Shown: one piece after another, positions 34,241 to 42,272 of the stretch | Position numbering within the stretch: position 1 is the first letter of the stretch | Layout: every line of letters begins with the position of its first letter | DNA from: Bacilli bacterium | GTDB lineage: Bacteria > Bacillota_I > Bacilli_A > RFN20 > CAG-826 | Length of the DNA stretch: 64,000 bases | Direction of reading: 5' to 3' | NCBI GenBank assembly: GCA_022482735.1 | Contig: JAKVOO010000001.1 | Coordinates: 615,699-679,698 of the forward strand | Notes under the pieces: generated by a model | Seen by the model: the letters and a program-made list of their open reading frames with translations, nothing else | Database searches by the model: none | What the model was told of the DNA's origin: nothing | Made by a program: the position numbers and the translations under genes

Positions 34241-34598
34241 TGTACTGGTAACCTAAAAGTAGACACATACACTTTTATAGATACATGAAAGTATAATGCG
34301 TAAACAAGGAGGAAAATATGAAATACACAATCGAAGAAAGACGAGACATCGGTCGTCGTGTTTGTAATCATGAAACTACGATCAAGGAAGCATCTGTATC
34401 TTTCGGGGTCAGCGTTTCAGCCATCGTAATGACAACAATCGCTTCTACTTGACCCTTAAATTCTATAACTACAACGACTTAGTTAAACAAATGAAAGCCT
34501 ACTTAATCCAATCAAACAATATCTGTAGCTCTTCAATCGGGTGGCTCACACCTTTAGAAAAAAGAGACCAATTAATCAAGAAAGGAATGGTTGCCTAA
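34241..34598 (+). mobile_element. IS3-type (IS150-like) element with internal deletion
   Basis: The left end tgtactggtaacctaaaagt resembles the TGTACT...AAAAGT..GACACA end of IS150-group elements. It is followed at 77 bases by an orfA-like start and then directly by the tail of an integrase gene; everything between has been lost. The right terminal repeat is not clear, so the end given is that of the coding remnant. Confidence 0.6.
34318..34598 (+). pseudogene. Transposase remnant: HTH start joined to integrase tail
   Basis: ATG 34318 after AAGGAGG encodes MKYTIEERRDIGRRVCNHET and an HTH of orfA type (TIKEASVSFGVSVSAI), then stops within 10 codons. In another frame the end of a DDE integrase follows: RNDNNRFYLTLKFYNYNDL through SSIGWLTPLEKRDQLIKKGM to TAA at 34598. 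About 900 bases of a normal element are missing. Confidence 0.65.
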
Positions 34599-34699
34599 AT
34601 GATATTAGCAAATCACTCTTATTTTTTTGAAGAATTAGGTCTCACATCATTTACAACTCTACAATTTTAAAAATAATAGATTAATCAAAATAATAAATA

Positions 34700-35215
34700 T
34701 TATTTATAAGTTATTAAATCATTAATTTGTTTTCGAGTAAAATGATAATTAGATGGTTTTGCTTCATCTGAAGGATATCCAATTGCTAAAAATAAAACAG
34801 GTTCCTCATCATCTTTAATATCAATAACTTTTCTAACGTCCTTATCATCAAACATTCCAACTAAACATGTTCCTAATCCATAATTTTCACATGCTAGCAT
34901 AATATAAGTAATAAAAATGGTAGTATCAACTTCAGAAATATTATAATTATTTCTTCTGACGTTTATCCATCCTTCTGCTTCTTTTTTACAAACCAACAGC
35001 ACTGTTGGAGAATTATAAAGTGATTTAATCGTACTCTTTTATTCATTAATTAATGTATCATCATTAATGACATATACATTATAAGGTTGTCTATTTTTTG
35101 CAGAAGGAGCAAGATTGGCAATTGAAAAAATTTTTTCTATCAAGTCTTGTGGTACCTTTTTTTGTTGAAAATTTCTAATAGAGAACCTCTTGTTAACCAA
35201 TTCATCAAAATCCAT
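34700..35215 (-). pseudogene. Nitroreductase-family flavoprotein broken by a nonsense codon
   Basis: From ATG 35215, overlapping the stop of the SDR gene as TAATG, the frame encodes MDFDELVNKRFSIRNFQ and ANLAPSAKNRQPYNVYV, the FMN-binding start of the nitroreductase family. Codon 59 is TAA (35039-35041). Then the same frame goes on: SPTVLLVCKKEAEGW, MLACENYGLGTCLVGMF, VLFLAIGYPSDEAKP, to 34700. Whole length 171 codons, normal for the family. A single change, for example CAA or AAA to TAA, explains it. The role in a polysaccharide operon is unclear. Confidence 0.8.
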
Positions 35216-35937
35216 TATAATCTCATACCACCATTCACATCTAGAACAGTTCCAGTAATATACGTTGATAAATCTGATGCTAAAAATAATGCAGCATTAG
35301 CAATTTCTTCAGGCTCTCCAAGTCTTTTTAACATTGTTTGATCAGAAAATTTCTTTAATAACTCTTCAGGCACGCTTTTGACCATATCTGTCAAAATATA
35401 TCCTGGTGCAATTGAATTTACACGTATTTGTTTTCCTTTTCGAGAAAACTCTTTCGCCCAAGATTTCGTCATACCGATAATTCCAGCTTTAGAAGCCGCA
35501 TAATTTACTTGACCGATATTTCCATATTGTCCTACAATACTTGAAATTGTAATAATGGATCCTGTACCATTGTTTTCCATAGTTGGTCCGACATATCGTA
35601 CAACATTAAAAATGCCTTTAAGATTAATATTTATAACATCATCAAACATCTCATCAGTCATTTTATAAGTCATTGCGTCTTTTGTTATTCCTGCATTAGC
35701 AACTAATACATCAATTTTGCCATATTTATTCAGAATTGATTCAATTGTATTTTTACAGGCCAAAGAATCAGAAACATCTAATTGAAAATAATCTACATTT
35801 TTAATTTTTTCTTCAGGAATATTACGGGCACAAGTAATAACGGTTGCTTCTTCACTAAGAAATTTTTTTACGATTTCTAATCCTATTCCTTTTGTTCCGC
35901 CAGTAACTAAAACAACTTTTTTATTCAATAATCCCAT
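35215..35937 (-). CDS. 3-oxoacyl-ACP/acetoacetyl-CoA reductase-like SDR (FabG/PhaB type)
   Basis: 240 residues, classical SDR. VLVTGGTKGIGLEIVKKFL (TGxxxGIG), NAGITKD (NAG), SIITISSIVGQYGNIGQVNYAASKAG with Ser, Tyr and Lys of the catalytic set, and the FabG-like end GTVLDVNGGMRL. It reduces a 3-ketoacyl thioester with NADPH. It lies one base after a thiolase gene and is followed by the broken nitroreductase, all inside a polysaccharide operon with acyltransferases. The pair could supply a 3-hydroxybutyryl group. FabG for fatty acids is the alternative, but no other fatty-acid gene is near. Confidence 0.88.
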   Translation of the reverse strand: MGLLNKKVVLVTGGTKGIGLEIVKKFLSEEATVITCARNIPEEKIKNVDYFQLDVSDSLACKNTIESILNKYGKIDVLVANAGITKDAMTYKMTDEMFDDVININLKGIFNVVRYVGPTMENNGTGSIITISSIVGQYGNIGQVNYAASKAGIIGMTKSWAKEFSRKGKQIRVNSIAPGYILTDMVKSVPEELLKKFSDQTMLKRLGEPEEIANAALFLASDLSTYITGTVLDVNGGMRL

Positions 35938-35938
35938 T

Positions 35939-37147
35939 TTATTTTACCTTTCTAAGTAATACAGCAGTTCCTTGCCCACCGCCAATACAAAGAGATGCGA
36001 TTCCATACGTTACATCATGCGTTTCCATATAATGCGCCAAAGAAACAATAATTCTTGCTCCAGAGGCACCTAAAGGATGTCCAAGTCCTAACCCAGATCC
36101 ATTAAGATTTGTTCTATTTATCATATACTCAGTAGATACATTATATCGCTCTCCTAAAAGTTTAAAGCATCCCAATATTTGCGCTGCAAACGCTTCGTTG
36201 ATTTCAAAAACATCTATATCTTTAAAATCGACGTTGCAATTATCTAACAATTTAGTAATGGCATAATAAGGACCCAATCCCATTTTTTGAGGATCGCATC
36301 CCACACTAGAAGTTGCTACAATTTCAATTTTTTCTTCAATTTTATTTTTTTTACAATATTCATCTGAACCTAATAAAAGAAAAGCGGCTCCATCATTTAT
36401 ACCAGATGATGATCCAGCAGTTACAGTTCCTGTGCCATCCTTTAGAAATGATGGTTTTAAACTTGAAAGCTTTTCTAGAGTACAATTTCTATTTGGAAAT
36501 TCATCTGTATCAAAAATATACTCTTTATTCTTCCAATCTTTCAATTTAATTGGAACAATTTCATTTTTAAAACTTCCTATGTCAACTGCTTCAATAGCTC
36601 TTTTTTGTGCCAAAAAAGAATAGCTATCTTGTGCTTCTCTTGTTATATTCAGTTCTCTTGCAATATTTTCTGCAGTAATTCCCATATGTACCCCACTAAA
36701 TGAATCAATTAATCCATCGTGAGTCATCAAATCAATCATTGTAAAATCACCAAACTTTTTTCCTAATCTAATATAACTATTAGTAGCATACGGAATATTT
36801 GACATAAATTCTAAACCACCAACAAGTTCCAGATTATTTCCACATTGAATCGAACGAAAACCATTGATAACAGCCTGCATACCACTTCCACAAACCATAT
36901 TTAAAGAATAAGAAGGTGTTTCTACAGGGATTCCCGAATCAATAGAAATTGCTCTAGCAATTCCTTGTCCCAATCCTGCCGAAATCACATTTCCAAAAAT
37001 GACTTCATTTACATCTTTTTTTGAAAAATTATCAAACAAATTTGAAACCACTTGTGTACATACATCTCGAGTTGACATCTCGTAAAAAGAACCCAAAAAC
37101 TTTCCGATTGGTGTTCTTTTAGAATTTAAAATATAAACTTTTCTCAT
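35939..37147 (-). CDS. Thiolase (acetyl-CoA C-acetyltransferase-like)
   Basis: 402 residues, normal for biosynthetic thiolases. Nucleophilic Cys in SLNMVCGSGMQAV, conserved GTVTAGSSSGINDGAAFLLL, NEAFAAQ, GLGHPLGASGARI with the catalytic His, and the second Cys in SLCIGGGQG. It condenses two acetyl-CoA to acetoacetyl-CoA. The next gene is a ketoacyl reductase, making a PhaA/PhaB-like pair. It overlaps the upstream acyltransferase by four bases, so it belongs to the operon. A thiolase in a surface-glycan operon is unusual. Confidence 0.93.
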   Translation of the reverse strand: MRKVYILNSKRTPIGKFLGSFYEMSTRDVCTQVVSNLFDNFSKKDVNEVIFGNVISAGLGQGIARAISIDSGIPVETPSYSLNMVCGSGMQAVINGFRSIQCGNNLELVGGLEFMSNIPYATNSYIRLGKKFGDFTMIDLMTHDGLIDSFSGVHMGITAENIARELNITREAQDSYSFLAQKRAIEAVDIGSFKNEIVPIKLKDWKNKEYIFDTDEFPNRNCTLEKLSSLKPSFLKDGTGTVTAGSSSGINDGAAFLLLGSDEYCKKNKIEEKIEIVATSSVGCDPQKMGLGPYYAITKLLDNCNVDFKDIDVFEINEAFAAQILGCFKLLGERYNVSTEYMINRTNLNGSGLGLGHPLGASGARIIVSLAHYMETHDVTYGIASLCIGGGQGTAVLLRKVK

Positions 37148-37824
37148 TTTGAGTTCTCCTTTTCTTTATATTCAATTATTGCGTTTGCAAATTCTTTTGG
37201 CTTATCTATTAAAGAATAAAATCTCATAATTTGTTCGGGTGAATAATTCCACCATTGACTTTTTTCTAATAAACTGATTTCTTCTTCAGAGAATCTATAT
37301 TTAATTACTTTAGCTGGATTTCCAGCAACAATTGCATATGGTGGAACATCTTTTGTAACAATGGATCCTGCCCCCACAATAGCTCCATTCCCAATTTTCT
37401 TGCAGCCAGCTGTAATTACTACCCTAGTTCCAACCCAAACATCATTTCCTATTTCTAAAGGAAAACGTTCAGCGGTTATAGCCTGTGAGTTTGATAACTT
37501 TTTATTTGAAAAAATAGCGGAAACACTTATATAATTTGTAGGATGGTTAACTCCATAGTACACTGTTTCCATTGCTAATCCACTATAATTGCCAATTACA
37601 ACTGAAGAACCACCTTTATTAAAAAAGCCAAATGTATTAGGACCATTACACCATTTTCCAACTTTAACATTATAAAACCTTTGTGCCAATTTTCTAGCAT
37701 CGCGAGAATAAACTCCATCCTTATTTATAGAAATGTCTGCAAGCATATACTTTTTTCTCAATTTTTTTTCTAAAAACGGAATGAGATGTAATATTTTCAA
37801 AATATAATATTTAATTTTTTTCAT
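37144..37824 (-). CDS. CatB/Vat-like hexapeptide acyltransferase
   Basis: 226 residues. A basic N-terminus precedes a left-handed beta-helix: VVIGNYSGLAMETVYYGVNHPTNYISV, IGNDVWVGTRVVITAGCKKIGNGAIVGAGSIVTKDVPPYAIVAGNPAKVI. The last 50 residues follow the usual XAT-family tail (EEEISLLEKSQWWNYSPEQI). His in GVNHPT is the expected catalytic base. It would transfer an acetyl or other acyl group from CoA onto a sugar of the repeat unit. Overlaps the thiolase gene by four bases, which suggests it may use the acyl-CoA made by the next two genes. Confidence 0.87.
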   Translation of the reverse strand: MKKIKYYILKILHLIPFLEKKLRKKYMLADISINKDGVYSRDARKLAQRFYNVKVGKWCNGPNTFGFFNKGGSSVVIGNYSGLAMETVYYGVNHPTNYISVSAIFSNKKLSNSQAITAERFPLEIGNDVWVGTRVVITAGCKKIGNGAIVGAGSIVTKDVPPYAIVAGNPAKVIKYRFSEEEISLLEKSQWWNYSPEQIMRFYSLIDKPKEFANAIIEYKEKENSK

Positions 37825-37825
37825 A

Positions 37826-38368
37826 TCATTTATCCTTTATAAATCTTGCTGGAACTCCTGCATAAATCGAATTTGGTTTAATATTTTTATTGCATAAACT
37901 TTTAGCACCAATAACTGCATTTTGTCCTATTTCTACATTCTTAAGAATAGTAACATCTTCACCTATCCAAACATTATTTCCTATTTTTATTTTTCCATAA
38001 GTATTTGGTTGAGATTTAACAGTCATTCCTGTTTTCGTAGAGTGATTCATATCAATGAAATAGCAATTAGCAGCAATTAAAGTATTGTCCCCAATACTAA
38101 TGCCAGCTTCTTTTGAAACATAGATGATTGTATTATCTCCAATCTCAACATTATTTCCAATAATAAGTTCTCCATCTCCCCATATAAGGATGTTACTATA
38201 AAATTTTACATTATTGCCTAATACGATTTTGGGATTACCTCTAAGTTTAACTTTATCAATCATTTTTATATTTTTTGCGTTTTTATTGTGAGTTTTTTTT
38301 AAAAACGCACAAAGTATAGCTTTTTTTCTAAAATGTTTAAATATTCTTAATAAACTAATTTTTGCCAT
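37826..38368 (-). CDS. Hexapeptide-repeat acyltransferase (WbbJ/maltose O-acetyltransferase-like)
   Basis: 180 residues from ATG 38368 (MAKISLLRIF); a longer frame starts inside the rmlB gene. Hexapeptide repeats begin at about residue 40 (IVLGNNVKFYSNILIWGDGELIIGNNVEIGD in parts), with NCYFIDMNHSTKTG (catalytic His in MNHS) and the end VWIGEDVTILKNVEIGQNAVIGAKS and AGVPARFI. Acetylates a sugar hydroxyl or amine in surface glycans. It overlaps rmlB by 14 bases and is two bases before the CatB-like gene. Two acyltransferases in a row suggest at least two decorations. Confidence 0.87.
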   Translation of the reverse strand: MAKISLLRIFKHFRKKAILCAFLKKTHNKNAKNIKMIDKVKLRGNPKIVLGNNVKFYSNILIWGDGELIIGNNVEIGDNTIIYVSKEAGISIGDNTLIAANCYFIDMNHSTKTGMTVKSQPNTYGKIKIGNNVWIGEDVTILKNVEIGQNAVIGAKSLCNKNIKPNSIYAGVPARFIKDK

Positions 38369-39374
38369 ATCTTTCCATCCACTTCTGATATTCACCAGAT
38401 TCAACATTTTTTAACCATTTTTGATTATCAAGATTCCATTTAATTGTTGCTTGAATACCAGTATCAAAGTTATGTTCAGGTTTCCATCCAAGTTCAGTTT
38501 CAATTTTTGTTGGATCCATGGCATATCGTAAATCATGTCCAGGTCTATCTTTTACATACGTAATTAAGGTTTCAGGTTTTCCTAAAGCTTTCAGAATGGT
38601 CTTAACAACTTCAAGATTGCTTCTTTCATTATGTCCACCAATATTATAAACTTCACCATCTCTTCCATTACGTACCACTAAATCAATCGCGGTACAATGA
38701 TCACCAACGTATAACCAATCTCTGACATTAGCTCCATTACCATATACTGGAAGTGGTTCATCTCTTAAGGCTTTTTGAATCATTAAAGGAATTAACTTTT
38801 CAGGGAAATGATATGGTCCATAATTATTACTACATCTAGAAATAGTTACTGGTAAACCAAAAGTTCTATGATAAGCAAGAACTAATAAATCTGCGCTTGC
38901 TTTTGATGCTGAATATGGACTTGATGTATGAATTGGTGTGTCTTCATGGAAATAGAGATCTAGTCTATCAAGTGGCAAATCACCATAGACTTCATCCGTA
39001 CTTACTTGATGATATCTTTTAATACCATATTTACGACAAGCATCCATCAATACTTCTGTACCAATAATATTGGTCTTTAAGAAGATTTCCGGATTTCCAA
39101 TGCTACGATCAACGTGTGATTCCGCGGCAAAGTTAATCACATAATCAAAGTGTTCTTCTTCAAATAATTTAAAGACTGCTTCTCTATTACAAATGTTTTC
39201 ATGAACAAACTTAAAGTTTGCTTTATTCATAATTGGGGCAAGGGTTTCCATATTTCCTGCATAGGTTAATGCATCGATACATACATATTGATCTTCTGGA
39301 TACTTATTTACCATAATATGTAAGAAGTTTCCCCCGATGAAGCCTGCGCCTCCTGTAACTAAAAATTTTGACAT
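38355..39374 (-). CDS. rmlB: dTDP-glucose 4,6-dehydratase
   Basis: 339 residues from ATG 39374 (MSKFLVTGG), preceded by AAAGGAAT at eight bases; the frame opens 60 codons earlier inside the upstream gene, which is not coding here. Motifs: LVTGGAGFIGGNFLHIM, FAAESHVDRSI, STDEVYGDL (Thr, Asp, Glu), SSPYSASKASADLLV, and RDWLYVGDHCTAIDLV. It turns dTDP-glucose into the 4-keto-6-deoxy sugar. RmlA and RmlC are encoded upstream beyond the IS110 element, so the pathway is split by the insertion. Confidence 0.96.
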   Translation of the reverse strand: MSKFLVTGGAGFIGGNFLHIMVNKYPEDQYVCIDALTYAGNMETLAPIMNKANFKFVHENICNREAVFKLFEEEHFDYVINFAAESHVDRSIGNPEIFLKTNIIGTEVLMDACRKYGIKRYHQVSTDEVYGDLPLDRLDLYFHEDTPIHTSSPYSASKASADLLVLAYHRTFGLPVTISRCSNNYGPYHFPEKLIPLMIQKALRDEPLPVYGNGANVRDWLYVGDHCTAIDLVVRNGRDGEVYNIGGHNERSNLEVVKTILKALGKPETLITYVKDRPGHDLRYAMDPTKIETELGWKPEHNFDTGIQATIKWNLDNQKWLKNVESGEYQKWMERYGKN

Positions 39375-39375
39375 A

Positions 39376-40209
39376 CTACTTATTCCTTTCCATAATAGTA
39401 TTAATCTTAGTGTTATCACCATAAATGCAAGGTGAATCGTAAGGTCTATCAGGATATTTACCATATTCAAGCTTAATTGGTAAGTTATTAATTGAAATAT
39501 ACCATTCGATTTTTTTTGCAAGACTTTCTGGCTCACCAGAGCAAACATTAACAACTCCTAACACTTCACTTTGAGTTATACAACTAATGATTTGTTTAAC
39601 AAGCATTTCATCTCTAATAAAATCATATTTATTTTTACCTGTTGTAAATGGAAAAGTTTTTTCTCCTTTTTTTACAGCTTGTCTTAATTTACAAAAAATA
39701 GAATTACCGTAAGAATCATCACCAAAAATATAATAAGCTCTCAACCAAAGAAAATTGCAATTCTTTCCTTTACAATATAACTCTAATGCTTTTCTTAAAG
39801 CATTTTTTGCAATTCCATATTGTGACATCGGATTGCAAGGTGTATTTTCATCAATAGCACCATTCCAATATCCGACCTCATGCATAGTACCCATACATGA
39901 GAACTGTTTCAACCCATTTTGTATTAAATTAGTACAAAAATTATAATGATTTGATAAATCCAACATATGTTTATCTGAATTATGTGAAAAACCATCTCTC
40001 CATGCTAGATGTAAACATACATCAGGACAGTCAAAATAAGAAAACCAATTACCTTTTTGTTCAAAAATGTTTGCTTTAATAAACTTTGCTCTAGAATCAA
40101 TATTTTCGCAATTTAAATCTGTAGCAATAACTACATGGTTTAGATCACATAAAGATTTAACGATTTTCGAGCCTAAATAACCATTAGCACCTGTAATTAA
40201 TATTTTCAT
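39376..40209 (-). CDS. NAD-dependent nucleotide-sugar reductase/epimerase (RmlD-position SDR)
   Basis: 277 residues, extended SDR. ILITGANGYLGSKIV (NAD loop), CLHLAWRDGF, MGTMHEVGYW, and PMSQYGIAKNALRKALE (YxxxK). It sits next to rmlB where rmlD would be expected but lacks the diagnostic RmlD sequence. It probably reduces dTDP-4-keto-L-rhamnose or dTDP-4-keto-6-deoxyglucose to a deoxyhexose such as rhamnose, 6-deoxytalose or fucose. Product unknown. Its upstream leader contains a 10-base inverted repeat (40218-40227 and 40246-40255), and IS110 has inserted just beyond it, so it has lost the operon's leading part. Confidence 0.8.
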   Translation of the reverse strand: MKILITGANGYLGSKIVKSLCDLNHVVIATDLNCENIDSRAKFIKANIFEQKGNWFSYFDCPDVCLHLAWRDGFSHNSDKHMLDLSNHYNFCTNLIQNGLKQFSCMGTMHEVGYWNGAIDENTPCNPMSQYGIAKNALRKALELYCKGKNCNFLWLRAYYIFGDDSYGNSIFCKLRQAVKKGEKTFPFTTGKNKYDFIRDEMLVKQIISCITQSEVLGVVNVCSGEPESLAKKIEWYISINNLPIKLEYGKYPDRPYDSPCIYGDNTKINTIMERNK

Positions 40210-40283
40210 AATGCCTCGTATTATCTAATCGTACCCGGAATTGACTAGATAATACCTTTCTTTCTCCGGGTTATAATAATGAC

Positions 40284-40455
40284 ACTGTGTACTTGTTCCT
40301 ATACTTTTACAGCTTTGACTGTTCAAAGGAGCTTCAAGCCACAGTTTTTAATATCCAAACGTTGATTAGTTGAATAACGCGATGACGTTTCATATCTAAC
40401 GAGCTTACGTTATTAGAAACTGTTGGTCACACAGTAATCACGCTGGAGGTGATAT
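40284..40455 (+). ncRNA. Candidate IS110 bridge RNA
   Basis: The left non-coding part can fold: acagtttttaata (40341-40353) pairs with tattagaaactgt (40411-40423), 13 pairs with one G-U, and encloses AAACGT/ACGTTT and other short stems with internal loops. A TATAAT lies seven bases before 40284. Size (about 170 nt) and position upstream of the recombinase match the bridge RNAs known for IS110-group elements. Exact ends, and which loops bind target and donor, cannot be told by eye. Confidence 0.55.
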
Positions 40456-40458
40456 TTT

Positions 40459-41631
40459 ATGTACTTTGTTGGAATTGACATTTCCAAGCACAAACACGAC
40501 TGCTTTATCACCAATGAAGCAGGCGAGGTTATCAAGGATATCTTTACCTTTGATAACACTGGAACTGGGTTTTCACAGTTCTTTGATGTCTTGGTTAGTC
40601 TCGGTGATCCTAAACAAATAAAGGTAGGATTTGAGGCAACCGGACATTACATGAATAACCTGATGAAACATCTAAGTGTTAAAGGTTATTCGTTTACAGT
40701 TCTTAATCCAATTATCGTTGCTCGATTTCGCAGTTCCACAACGTTAAGAAGAATTAAAACTGACTCTGTTGATGCGAGATTAATCGCTCATTACTTGTCG
40801 CTGGCTGACTTCAAGTCCTACCATCTTCAAGTGTATCATTTTCCTGAGCTTAAATCTCTGACTAGGATGAGAGACCATTTGGTTAAACAACGATCCTTCT
40901 ACCTTGTGATGTTGACCAATTCGCTCGATCAAGTATTCCCAGAATTTAAAGCATTCTTCGGCAATAACTTGAAAAGCAAGACCGCTCAGTACATCCTTCA
41001 CAAGTACATCGTTCCATCCCGAATCGCCACAATGAATGCTGCTTCCTTCGATCACCTTCGTCTTGTATCGAAGGGGAAGTTTTCCTTTGCTAAGTTTACG
41101 AAGCTAAGGGAATTGGCCAGTGCTACGGTGGGTTGTTCGAGTGAAACCGATGCTTTATTAATTTCCTCCACGCTTCGTCTTTTCGACCGGCTGGATGAGG
41201 AAATTAAGACGATTGAATCGAAGATTGAATCCATCATGCTTACCCTTGATTCACCCACGGCTTCTATCCCTGGCATTGGCTTGACGTCCACTGCAACTAT
41301 CATTGCTGAGTTCGGCCATTTGTCTCGCTTTGAACATGCAGACAAGATGGTTGCTTTTGCTGGCTTAGACTGTGGTCGGAGCCAATCGGGAACACAAGAT
41401 TTTAAAGGCAAGATGGTCAAACACGGATCGGGTTACTTAAGACAAGCTTTGATGAACTCCGCTGCTTTCGTTTTGATTCATGTTCCCACTTTTTACGAGT
41501 ATTACCACAAGAAACGTTTGGAAGGAAAGGCCCATCGTGTTGCTCTTTCTCACGTCGCTCGCAAACTCGTACGACTCATCTATAAGTTAGAAACGAGCAA
41601 CACTCGTTTCGACTTATCTCAATTTAGATAA
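40459..41631 (+). CDS. IS110-family transposase (DEDD recombinase)
   Basis: 390 residues. N-terminal RuvC-like domain: FVGIDISKHKHDCFI (first Asp), KVGFEATGHYMNNLM (Glu), IKTDSVDARLIAHYL (Asp pair). C-terminal transposase-20 domain: IPGIGLTSTATIIAEFG, FAGLDCGRSQSG, KHGSGYLRQALMNSA with the Ser implicated in catalysis. Complete and in frame after GGAGGTGAT, so probably active. It works with an RNA guide in studied members of the group. Confidence 0.96.
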   Translation: MYFVGIDISKHKHDCFITNEAGEVIKDIFTFDNTGTGFSQFFDVLVSLGDPKQIKVGFEATGHYMNNLMKHLSVKGYSFTVLNPIIVARFRSSTTLRRIKTDSVDARLIAHYLSLADFKSYHLQVYHFPELKSLTRMRDHLVKQRSFYLVMLTNSLDQVFPEFKAFFGNNLKSKTAQYILHKYIVPSRIATMNAASFDHLRLVSKGKFSFAKFTKLRELASATVGCSSETDALLISSTLRLFDRLDEEIKTIESKIESIMLTLDSPTASIPGIGLTSTATIIAEFGHLSRFEHADKMVAFAGLDCGRSQSGTQDFKGKMVKHGSGYLRQALMNSAAFVLIHVPTFYEYYHKKRLEGKAHRVALSHVARKLVRLIYKLETSNTRFDLSQFR

Positions 41632-41658
41632 TTACTGCGAATTATCACTTTTTTTCGA

Positions 41659-41682
41659 ATTCCATGTCTTGATGGAATCTTT
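41659..41682 (+). terminator. Terminator of the IS110 transposase gene
   Basis: Attccat/atggaat stem (loop gtcttg) at 41659-41678 followed by CTTTTT, 27 bases past the stop. The TTGACA of the proposed junction promoter begins right after it. Confidence 0.65.
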
Positions 41683-41728
41683 TTGACATAATTTTAGAAG
41701 TTCACTTGATTTCTAATAGTTAAACTCC

Positions 41729-42271
41729 TTAAAACTCAACCTTGCTATCTTTTAAAGATGGATGCTTCTTATCTTTTTCTGATAATAGTGGTTCACCTTT
41801 ATATGGCCAAGCAATACCAATTTCAGAATCATTCCACATAATGCCACCTTCATCTTCAGGATGATAGAATTCATCACATTTATAAGCGAAAGTTGCACTT
41901 TCACTTAGAACGACAAATCCATGAGCAAAACCTCTAGGAATCATAAATTGTTTTTTATTTTCTTCACTTAAAACTACTCCTACCCATTTACCATAGGTTA
42001 AAGAACCTTTTCTTAAATCAACACATACATCAAATACTTCACCTTCTAAGACTCTTACGAGTTTTGCTTGTGGATAAGTCTTTTGAAAATGTAATCCTCT
42101 TAAAACTCCAGCTTTTGATTTTGATTGATTATCTTGTACGAAGTTATAATCTAATCCATTAGCTTTAAATTCTTTTTCGTTATAGGTTTCCATAAAGTAG
42201 CCACGATTATCACCAAATACTTTTGGCTCTATAATAATAACTCCATCAATTTTAGTTTTTAAAAAATTCAT
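41729..42271 (-). CDS. rmlC: dTDP-4-dehydrorhamnose 3,5-epimerase
   Basis: 180 residues, the usual size. GVIIIEPKVFGDNRGYFMETYNEKEF, QDNQSKSKAGVLRGLHFQ with catalytic His, KLVRVLEGEVFDVCVDLRKGSLTYGKWVGVVLSEENKKQFMIPRGFAHGFVVLSE in parts, and FAYKCDEFYHPEDEGGIMWND. Cupin fold. Converts dTDP-4-keto-6-deoxyglucose to dTDP-4-keto-L-rhamnose, so the final sugar is an L-series deoxyhexose. One base after rmlA. Confidence 0.97.
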   Translation of the reverse strand: MNFLKTKIDGVIIIEPKVFGDNRGYFMETYNEKEFKANGLDYNFVQDNQSKSKAGVLRGLHFQKTYPQAKLVRVLEGEVFDVCVDLRKGSLTYGKWVGVVLSEENKKQFMIPRGFAHGFVVLSESATFAYKCDEFYHPEDEGGIMWNDSEIGIAWPYKGEPLLSEKDKKHPSLKDSKVEF

Positions 42272-42272
42272 T

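Larger units (their letters stand above)
40256..41700 (+). mobile_element. IS110-family insertion sequence (ends approximate)
   Basis: One intact DEDD transposase gene, about 200 non-coding bases upstream with strong secondary structure, and about 70 downstream with a hairpin terminator. IS110 elements lack inverted repeats, so ends are estimates. It lies between rmlC and the reductase gene, against the direction of the operon. A TATAAT near the left end (40272-40277) and a TTGACA near the right end (41683-41688) fit the promoter that forms when such elements circularise. Confidence 0.75.

Noticed and set aside
39375..39554. 60-codon N-terminal extension of rmlB
   Set aside because: Lies within the upstream reductase gene in another frame; the canonical start and RBS are at 39374.
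40218..40255. 10-base inverted repeat as the left terminal repeat of IS110
   Set aside because: Both arms lie on the same side of the element and within the reductase leader; IS110 elements lack terminal repeats.
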